Below, in pieces: positions 28,117 to 34,336 of a DNA stretch of 34,336 bases. This stretch comes from Gammaproteobacteria bacterium (GTDB lineage: Bacteria; Pseudomonadota; Gammaproteobacteria; SZUA-229). Under the pieces are notes generated by a model. The model was not told the DNA's origin. It saw only the letters and a list, made by a program, of their open reading frames with translations, and did no database searches. Positions within the stretch are counted from its first letter, which is position 1. The number at the start of each line of letters is the position of its first letter. Where the stretch lies: the NCBI GenBank assembly GCA_026197015.1, contig JAPHRB010000078.1, positions 1 to 34,336 on the forward strand, given 5' to 3'. The position numbers were made by a program, and so were the translations under genes.

Positions 28117-30129
28117 ATGAAAACTCACTGGTTAGGTGTGGATACCGGCGGCACTTTTACCGACTTTGTCTATTTTAATGGAAAATCAATCGTTATCCAT
28201 AAAGTGCTTTCTACGCCTTTAGCACCTGAGCAGGCAATACTGCAGGGCATTAGTGAGTTAGGCGTGCCTCATGATGGGCTGCAGTTAATTCATGGCTCAA
28301 CTGTAGCGACTAACGCAGTGTTAGAGGCTAAAGGGGTTAAAACGGTTTATATAACCAATAGCGGTTTTTCAGATGTCTTAACAATAGGTCGCCAGGCGAG
28401 GCGTGATTTATATAATCTTATGCCTAAACCTGCCCCGCCTTTGATTCCTGCTGATTATTGTATGGAAATCAATACTCGATTAAATGCAAAAGGAGAATTG
28501 TTGCAGGCCCTGAAGCAACATGATATTCAAACTCTGCTGGATGCGACAGGCAAAATAAAACCTGATGCCATAGCCATCAATTTATTATTTTCTTTTCTGG
28601 ATAATAAGCAGGAATTGGAAATTCGCAAACAGTTAGTTGAGTGTTTTGATGATATTTTTGTAACGTGTTCGAGTGATGTATTACCGGAGTATAAAGAATA
28701 CGAAAGGGGAATAGTCACGGCGTTAAATGCCTATGTGGGCCCGTTAATGCAGGGATATTTAAACCGCTTACAGCTTAAACTGGAGGAGGGCGTGGTGGGT
28801 GATACTGCAGCTCCCTGTTTATCTGTATTGCAAAGTAGTGCTGACACAATAAAAGCCGAGCAAGCTGGTAATCACGCGGTTAGATTACTGTTGTCTGGCC
28901 CTGCGGGTGGGTTAAAAGGCGCGTCGTATGTTGCCGGACTGGCAGGTGAGAATAAGTTATTAAGTTTTGATATGGGAGGCACGTCTACCGATGTTGCTTT
29001 GATTGATGGTGAAATAAAGTTAAGCAGCGAAGGGCGAATTGGTGAATACCCGGTAGCCGTTCCCATGGTTGATATGCATACCATTGGTGCTGGTGGAGGA
29101 TCAATAACTTATGTTGATGCCGGTGGTTTATTAAATGTGGGGCCTGAGTCAGCTGGTGCGGTTCCCGGCCCAGCCTGTTATGGGCAGGGTGGTCAGAGAG
29201 CGACAGTGACTGATGCAAATTTAATACTCGGGCGCTTGCAGGTAAATGCTTTTTTAGGTGAAGGTATGCAGCTGGATATTGATGCCGCAAAAGAAGCTAT
29301 GCAAAAAATCTCTATAACTTTAGGTTTATCAGTAGAGGCAGCGGCAGAAGGCGTGATAAAAATCGCTAATGAACATATGGTGCGTGCACTTAGAAGCATA
29401 TCTGTTCAGCGGGGTTATGATCCTCAGGGTTTCGTATTAACCTGCTTTGGCGGAGCAGGTGGTTTGCATGTTTGTGCATTGGCTGATGCATTGAGTATGC
29501 GGCGAGCCATTGTGCCGGTTCATGGTGGCGTATTATCTGCATTAGGTATGCTGGTGGCTGCGCCAGGTCGTGAACTTTCTGTTTCCTGTATTCAGCTGTT
29601 AGCAGAGTGTGACTGTCAGGTGTTAGAGAAAAAATTTGCCAGACTTGAATCTCGGGGTGTCGATGATATGGCTGGAGAGTTGATGGCAAAACCCAAACTT
29701 CAGCGCTCAGTTGATTTGCGTTATAAGGGGCAGAGTTTTACATTAAATTTGAAATGGTGTGAAACCCACGAAAGCACTGATTTTAAAAATCTTGAGCAGT
29801 TATTTCATGAGCAGCATAAAAGCACTTATGGTCATAGGCTCGATTTGCCAGTTGAGCTTGTAAATTTAAGGGTGAGCATAAACGGTGACGTGCCACCCTT
29901 TGAGTTGCCGGTAATTAAAACCGATAAAACGTTGAGTAAAACCAGATTTGTAAACTGTTATGGCATTGAAAAAGCAGTGGGTCTTTTTCAGCGTGATGAA
30001 TTAAATAGCGGACAGAAAATTACGGGTCCAGCATTAATTCTTGAGAAGGTATCTACGACGTTAATTGATGTTGGCTGGTATTGTGTTGTAGATGATTGGG
30101 GAAATTTATTGTTGTATCGTGAAGTTTGA
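28117..30129 (+). CDS. Hydantoinase/oxoprolinase family protein (HyuA-like)
   Basis: WLGVDTGGTFTDFVYF, HGSTVATNAVLE, LSGPAGGLKGA, FDMGGTSTDVALID; classic HyuA motifs. Confidence 0.93.
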   Translation: MKTHWLGVDTGGTFTDFVYFNGKSIVIHKVLSTPLAPEQAILQGISELGVPHDGLQLIHGSTVATNAVLEAKGVKTVYITNSGFSDVLTIGRQARRDLYNLMPKPAPPLIPADYCMEINTRLNAKGELLQALKQHDIQTLLDATGKIKPDAIAINLLFSFLDNKQELEIRKQLVECFDDIFVTCSSDVLPEYKEYERGIVTALNAYVGPLMQGYLNRLQLKLEEGVVGDTAAPCLSVLQSSADTIKAEQAGNHAVRLLLSGPAGGLKGASYVAGLAGENKLLSFDMGGTSTDVALIDGEIKLSSEGRIGEYPVAVPMVDMHTIGAGGGSITYVDAGGLLNVGPESAGAVPGPACYGQGGQRATVTDANLILGRLQVNAFLGEGMQLDIDAAKEAMQKISITLGLSVEAAAEGVIKIANEHMVRALRSISVQRGYDPQGFVLTCFGGAGGLHVCALADALSMRRAIVPVHGGVLSALGMLVAAPGRELSVSCIQLLAECDCQVLEKKFARLESRGVDDMAGELMAKPKLQRSVDLRYKGQSFTLNLKWCETHESTDFKNLEQLFHEQHKSTYGHRLDLPVELVNLRVSINGDVPPFELPVIKTDKTLSKTRFVNCYGIEKAVGLFQRDELNSGQKITGPALILEKVSTTLIDVGWYCVVDDWGNLLLYREV

Positions 30130-30191
30130 GTTCGTTCAGCTTTGGGTGGTTTGGGTTAACGATACAGAGCGCACCATATCGATTGAAAGTG

Positions 30192-30303
30192 GGCGGCGGT
30201 CTTTCCCTGAGGAGATGTGTCTTAACAGGGCAGGTTGTTAACTTTAGACAATAACTGGTTAGTTGTTGGTTGGTTTGCTATTTACTGAAATCAAACTCTA
30301 TTA
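30192..30303 (-). repeat. Inverted partial copy of the folK-3'-end/spacer/M1 module
   Basis: Reverse complement aatagagtttgatttcagtaaatagcaaacc...ctaaagttaacaa...taagacacatctcc..gggaaag aligns with 34058-34170 and 33486-33600. Confidence 0.85.
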
Positions 30304-30305
30304 TT

Positions 30306-30503
30306 CTCGTTCCCATGCTCCTGCGTGGGAATGCATAAAAAGCTGACAGTATTCTATTTATTTCAAAACGAGTAATAAATACCATGCCGCTATAGAGAAA
30401 GCTTTCATAAAGAATCTACTGTGTCTCTATTCGTGTGGACAAATTTAAGATAAATAGAGAACCGTTATCCGTATGCATTCCCACGAGGGAGCATGGGAAC
30501 GAG
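30306..30503. repeat. Element M2, copy B (198 bp)
   Basis: CTCGTTCCCATGCTCCTGCGTGGGAATGCATA ... GTATGCATTCCCACGAGGGAGCATGGGAACGAG; interior homologous to 33803-34000 with identical length. Confidence 0.9.
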
Positions 30504-30548
30504 TTAATTTAATATTTGCGTTCATTCGCGGTTTCCCTTGCTTTTGGC

Positions 30549-31748
30549 TTAGATACTATTTAAAACATCTTCTGCCCAGTTAATGGCTTCGATATTAACG
30601 TCTGACAGGTCTTCCGGGCTTAAATCAGCGAAACGAATATTCATCCAGTCACCTTCTTCCTGAGCCAGTGTACAATTAATGGCTTCGCCTAAATCACCCT
30701 CACGGTTTAATAACGCGGCTATTACATTATCAGTTAATGGCAGTGGTGAAATTAACTCTTCAAGGCTTTTATCCATAAGCAGGTCGAGAGATGAAAACAT
30801 GCCCACTGTAAAAAAACTGTCAGCAGGTTTTAAGTTGGCCTTATTTGCGAGTAATTCGCAACTGCGAGCACGCACCATAGAAATGCGCACTTGCTCACGG
30901 GGTTTATTGTCCATACCGCTTAGTGCCATCATGGAAGCCCAGGTGCATAATTGTTTGCGACCTAACATCACTGTAGCGTGTTGAATCGAATCAATTTTGG
31001 AGGAGCGGGAAAAAAAAGCAGAATTCATTAACTGTAAAATTTTATAACTCAAAGCGACATCCTTACTGATGGTGTCAACTACAGTATCGGTATCGGTTTC
31101 CGAGTTATGCAAAATGGAGAGTAGATTAATGATACTCATCTGGTTTGAATCTAAAGCTTCACCGCTGATTATGCGGGGTCGATTCAGGAAATAACCCTGA
31201 ATATAATCCACACCTACTTCACGACAGATGTCATAAGCATCATGGTCTTTCACATGGTCAGCAAGAATAACAGGGTGAAGCTTTTTTAATATTCTTAAGT
31301 GGGCGTGTATTTCAGCGGCTGACAGGTTTTCAATATTTATATCAATCACACTTGCCATGCTCGCAAGAGGCTGTAGTGGTGGGTATTGCAGGTAGTTATC
31401 TAAAGCCAGTTTGAAACCGGCGGTGGTAAGGCGTTTAGCACCCTCAATTACGTCATCAGTTACATTAATATATGAAGGGATCTTTAATATGACTCTGTCG
31501 GCAGGCAAAGGTAGTTCGTAATCACTTTTTAAAAAATGTTCAGTCAGGGTTATAAAAGCGATATTTTTGCCAACCAGTTTATCTATGCCTATTTCCATAA
31601 AAGCATTGATAATTACCTGTGAGGTAGCCATATCTCCCTGAATGGATTCACCACTTTCGTCTTTGGTGGAGTGAGACATTAATTCATAGGCATATACATC
31701 CAGATCACGGGTGTAAATAGGTTGTCGTCCAACAAAAATTTCAGCCAT
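30549..31748 (-). CDS. EAL-HDOD domain signalling protein (YuxH-like)
   Basis: FVGRQPIYTRDLDVYAYELM..., then HDOD segment ALSYKILQLMNSAFFSRSSKIDSIQHATVMLGRKQLCTW. Confidence 0.88.
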   Translation of the reverse strand: MAEIFVGRQPIYTRDLDVYAYELMSHSTKDESGESIQGDMATSQVIINAFMEIGIDKLVGKNIAFITLTEHFLKSDYELPLPADRVILKIPSYINVTDDVIEGAKRLTTAGFKLALDNYLQYPPLQPLASMASVIDINIENLSAAEIHAHLRILKKLHPVILADHVKDHDAYDICREVGVDYIQGYFLNRPRIISGEALDSNQMSIINLLSILHNSETDTDTVVDTISKDVALSYKILQLMNSAFFSRSSKIDSIQHATVMLGRKQLCTWASMMALSGMDNKPREQVRISMVRARSCELLANKANLKPADSFFTVGMFSSLDLLMDKSLEELISPLPLTDNVIAALLNREGDLGEAINCTLAQEEGDWMNIRFADLSPEDLSDVNIEAINWAEDVLNSI

Positions 31749-31853
31749 TGGTAATATTCTTTTTTATTTTGTTATTTCTGTTTATTAATATAGCCCATAA
31801 CCAGACACATTTTTGTTGATTTGTGCTGCGAACGTCACAAATATAACAGACAT

Positions 31854-31882
31854 AAAAAAACCCGCTAAATAGCGGGTTTTTT
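31854..31882 (-). terminator. Rho-independent terminator downstream of rpmG
   Basis: AAAAAAACCCGCTAAATAGCGGGTTTTTT. Confidence 0.88.
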
Positions 31883-31898
31883 GAGGTATATAGAAACA

Positions 31899-32054
31899 TT
31901 ATTTGATTTTTGCTTCTTTATACGTCACATACTTGCGAACCACGGGATCAAACTTTTTGATCTCCATTTTTTCAGGCATGTTTTTCTTGTTTTTGTCTGT
32001 GGTGTAAAAGTGACCAGTACCAGCAGATGAAACTAACTTAATTTTTTCACGCAT
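31899..32054 (-). CDS. rpmG: 50S ribosomal protein L33
   Basis: Translation [51 protein letters not shown]; not in the ORF track (51 aa). Confidence 0.96.
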   Translation of the reverse strand: MREKIKLVSSAGTGHFYTTDKNKKNMPEKMEIKKFDPVVRKYVTYKEAKIK

Positions 32055-32065
32055 TGTCTTTCCCC

Positions 32066-32302
32066 TTAAACCTTCTCGCCACGAGCACGCATTTCAGTTA
32101 ACACAGAGTCTATGCCTTTCTTGTCGATAAGACGCATACCTGAAGTTGAAACACGTAATTTTACATAACGCTTTTCGCTTTCCACCCAAAACCGGTGGTT
32201 GTGTAAATTAGGCAAAAAACGACGACGTGTTCTGTTTTTCGCGTGTGATACATTATTACCGGTCATAGGTTTCTTGCCTGTAACCTGACATACTCTAGCC
32301 AT
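32066..32302 (-). CDS. rpmB: 50S ribosomal protein L28
   Basis: [52 protein letters not shown]. Confidence 0.97.
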   Translation of the reverse strand: MARVCQVTGKKPMTGNNVSHAKNRTRRRFLPNLHNHRFWVESEKRYVKLRVSTSGMRLIDKKGIDSVLTEMRARGEKV

Positions 32303-32660
32303 GGATGACTCCAGTCAAAACTAATATATAGAGAGCAGGTTGGGTGGCTACACCGAACATACTCTGGAAATCTGAGGGGCGTGATCATACCGGATTTAGG
32401 ATGCCTAAACAAGTAATTCTGATTAATTCTCTCGTCTTTGGCTTTGAGTATTGGCAGGCTGTTCTGCTTCATTGTATAGTATCGTCAAATATGAGCAGTA
32501 GTAAATTCGCTAACTTATTGAATTTATTGATAACCCATAAAAAACACAGGTCTTTCTTATGCAAAAACATTATATAGTAAGAGTCTGCCTGAAACTGGTG
32601 GTTTGAGGTAATAAAATCTCATATACCTGATAATTAACCCCCTTTTAAGAAAATGAAATT

Positions 32661-33014
32661 ATGGATATTGTTTATATACGCGATTTACGCATCGAAACAG
32701 TGATAGGTATTTACGACTGGGAGCGTGAAATTCGTCAAGTTGTCAGTCTGGATCTGGAAATGGGTACAGATATTCGTCGTGCTGGAGAAACAGACCATAT
32801 AGACGACACGCTAGATTACAAATCGGTGGCTAAGGCATTAATTGAGTTTGTCGGTAAATCAGAGTTTCAACTGGTTGAGGCGCTGGCAGAACAGTGTTCG
32901 CAAATAGTGCTTAATGATTTTAATGTGCCCTGGTTGCGTTTGCGATTAAGTAAACCCGGTGCCGTGACAGGCTCGCAAGATGTGGGTGTATTAATCGAGC
33001 GAAGCAAAGAGTAA
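32661..33014 (+). CDS. folB: Dihydroneopterin aldolase
   Basis: MDIVYIRDLRIETVIGIYDWEREIRQVVSLDLEM..., typical FolB. Confidence 0.95.
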   Translation: MDIVYIRDLRIETVIGIYDWEREIRQVVSLDLEMGTDIRRAGETDHIDDTLDYKSVAKALIEFVGKSEFQLVEALAEQCSQIVLNDFNVPWLRLRLSKPGAVTGSQDVGVLIERSKE

Positions 33015-33018
33015 ATAC

Positions 33019-33513
33019 GTGGCCTGGGTATATATCAGTTTAGGTAGCAATATTGACCGGGAGGCGCTTACCCGTGCCGGCGTGGATGCGTTACGACAAA
33101 AGTATGGTGAATTACTATTGTCATCAGTATATGAAAGCGAAGCGGTGGGTTTTGAGGGGGATAGTTTTTATAATATGGTTATCGCCCTGCAAACCGATGA
33201 CGCAGTGTTAGAAGTAGCGCAGGTCTTACACACAATAGAAGACGAGCACGGACGAGATCGCAGTGGCCCAAGGTTTTCTTCAAGAACCCTTGATCTGGAT
33301 TTATTACTCTATGATGATCTGGTGTTCGATGAGGGCAAATTACAGATCCCCCGGGATGAAATATTAAAACGCGCCTTTGTATTATGGCCCATGGCAGAAC
33401 TCGCACCTGATTTAGAACACCCTCAGGTTAAAAAAACCTATGCCGAGTTATGGAACGAGTTTGATAAAGAGAAAGAGAAGTTAGAACCAATAGAGTTTGA
33501 TTTCAGCAAATAG
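33019..33513 (+). CDS. folK: 2-amino-4-hydroxy-6-hydroxymethyldihydropteridine diphosphokinase (GTG start)
   Basis: VYISLGSNIDRE...YNMVIALQTDD...RSGPRFSSRTLDLDLLLYDDLV; immediately after folB. Confidence 0.95.
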   Translation: MAWVYISLGSNIDREALTRAGVDALRQKYGELLLSSVYESEAVGFEGDSFYNMVIALQTDDAVLEVAQVLHTIEDEHGRDRSGPRFSSRTLDLDLLLYDDLVFDEGKLQIPRDEILKRAFVLWPMAELAPDLEHPQVKKTYAELWNEFDKEKEKLEPIEFDFSK

Positions 33514-33695
33514 CAAATCAACTGATAACTAACCTGGTTTATCTAAAGTTAACAACTTACCCCGCTAAGACACATCTCCATCGGGGAAAGGTCAGTGCTT
33601 TTCTGCCCAGTCCCCTTAATCCATACCGCCAGGAGCTGACAGAGTGGCTAGACGACTTCGCAAAACTCTTGATGGCATCTAAACAGGGGACAGAG
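33431..33695. repeat. Segmental repeat, copy 1 (folK 3' end + spacer + first part of M1)
   Basis: 265 bp matching 34003-34267 at a constant 572-bp offset, about 11 substitutions counted by eye, no indels. Confidence 0.93.
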
Positions 33696-33732
33696 CGCAA
33701 AAAGCGCGGTCTTTCCCCGATGGAGATGTGCC
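33569..33732. repeat. Element M1, copy 2 (~164 bp)
   Basis: gacacatctccatcggggaaag ... ctttccccgatggagatgtgcc. Confidence 0.88.
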
Positions 33733-33802
33733 TTAACAAAAGTAGCGCCATTACCCCGAGTAAAGCAGGCAGGTGTGAGAATCGTTCTAGTTCCAGTTTT
33801 AA

Positions 33803-34000
33803 CTCGTTCCCATGCTCCCGCGTGGGAATGCATAAAAAACTCACAGAATTCCATTTATTTCTAAACGAGTAATAAATACCATGCCGCCATAGGGTAAGCT
33901 TTTATAAAGAAACTACGGTGTCTCTATTCGTATGGCCAAATTTAAGATAGATAGAAATCCGCTATCCGTATGCATTCCCACGCAGGAGCATGGGAACGAG
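33803..34000. repeat. Element M2, copy C (198 bp)
   Basis: ctcgttcccatgctcccgcgtgggaatgcata ... gtatgcattcccacgcaggagcatgggaacgag; same length as copy B. Confidence 0.9.
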
Positions 34001-34002
34001 AC

Positions 34003-34085
34003 AAAAAACCTATGCCGAGTTATGGAACGAGTTTGATAAAGAGAAAGAGAAGTTAGAGCCAATAGAGTTTGATTTCAGTAAATAG
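34003..34085 (+). pseudogene. Duplicated 3' fragment of folK
   Basis: Encodes KTYAELWNEFDKEKEKLEPIEFDFSK*, identical to the folK C-terminus, without the rest of the gene. Confidence 0.9.
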
Positions 34086-34267
34086 CAAACCAACTGATAA
34101 CTAACCTGGTTTATCTAAAGTTAACAATTTACCTCGCTAAGGCACATCTCCATCGGGGAAAGGTCAGTGCTTTTCTGCCCTGTCCCCTTAACCCATACCA
34201 CCAGGAGCTGACAGAGTGGCTAGACGACTCCGCAAAACTCTTGATGGCATCAAAACAGGGGACAGAG
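34003..34267. repeat. Segmental repeat, copy 2 (folK 3' fragment + spacer + truncated M1)
   Basis: See 33431-33695. M1 breaks off at gacagag|tgaagctccccca. Confidence 0.93.
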
Positions 34268-34336
34268 TGAAGCTCCCCCAGTTTAACGGTCACTTTTAAT
34301 CAGAGACATTAGTCTCTCAGAGGAGTGCCCCAATGA
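34268..34336 (+). mobile_element. Possible left end of an insertion sequence, with a candidate ORF start at 34333
   Basis: Homology to M1 ends abruptly at 34267; then tgaagctcccccagtttaacgg..., hairpin AGAGAC-ATTA-GTCTCT (34302-34317), AGGAG and ATG at 34333. The ORF itself is outside the window. Confidence 0.35.

Noticed and set aside
33179-33854. Minus-strand ORFs opposite folK and the M1/M2 repeats (33179..33406, 33557..33844, 33648..33854)
   Set aside because: They overlap folK or are made up of palindromic repeat sequence; no recognisable protein features.

Overview
The window is a 34.3 kb segment of a gammaproteobacterial-type chromosome, mostly housekeeping genes. From left to right it carries: gltB (partial), galU, hemE, yqeY, rpsU, tsaD, plsY, bioH, bioC, a small membrane protein, rpoH, a tandem-receiver protein, ftsX, ftsE, a putative lipoprotein, ftsY, two M16 peptidases, rsmD, coaD, a YfhL-type ferredoxin, ggt, a small conserved-looking protein, mog, a 2-Cys peroxiredoxin, a 57-aa membrane peptide, mutM, a four-gene Gld-like ABC-2 transporter locus, a stand-alone hyuA-like gene, an EAL/HDOD gene, rpmG, rpmB, folB and folK. 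I found no convincing new defence or biosynthetic system. The signals most worth a second look are: (1) a perfect CIRCE/HrcA operator 27 nt upstream of rpoH; (2) a family of short palindromic, MITE-like elements (called M1 and M2 here) that form mosaics in intergenic DNA; these include a 265-bp segment repeated at a 572-bp offset that copies the 3' end of folK, and an inverted partial copy about 3 kb away; (3) a split of the usual tsaD-plsY-folB-folK neighbourhood with the same repeat family at both ends; (4) a nested inverted repeat around the hemE terminator that overlaps the hemE stop codon; (5) a possible mobile-element end truncating a repeat at the right edge. All calls come from reading the sequence; no database search was run.
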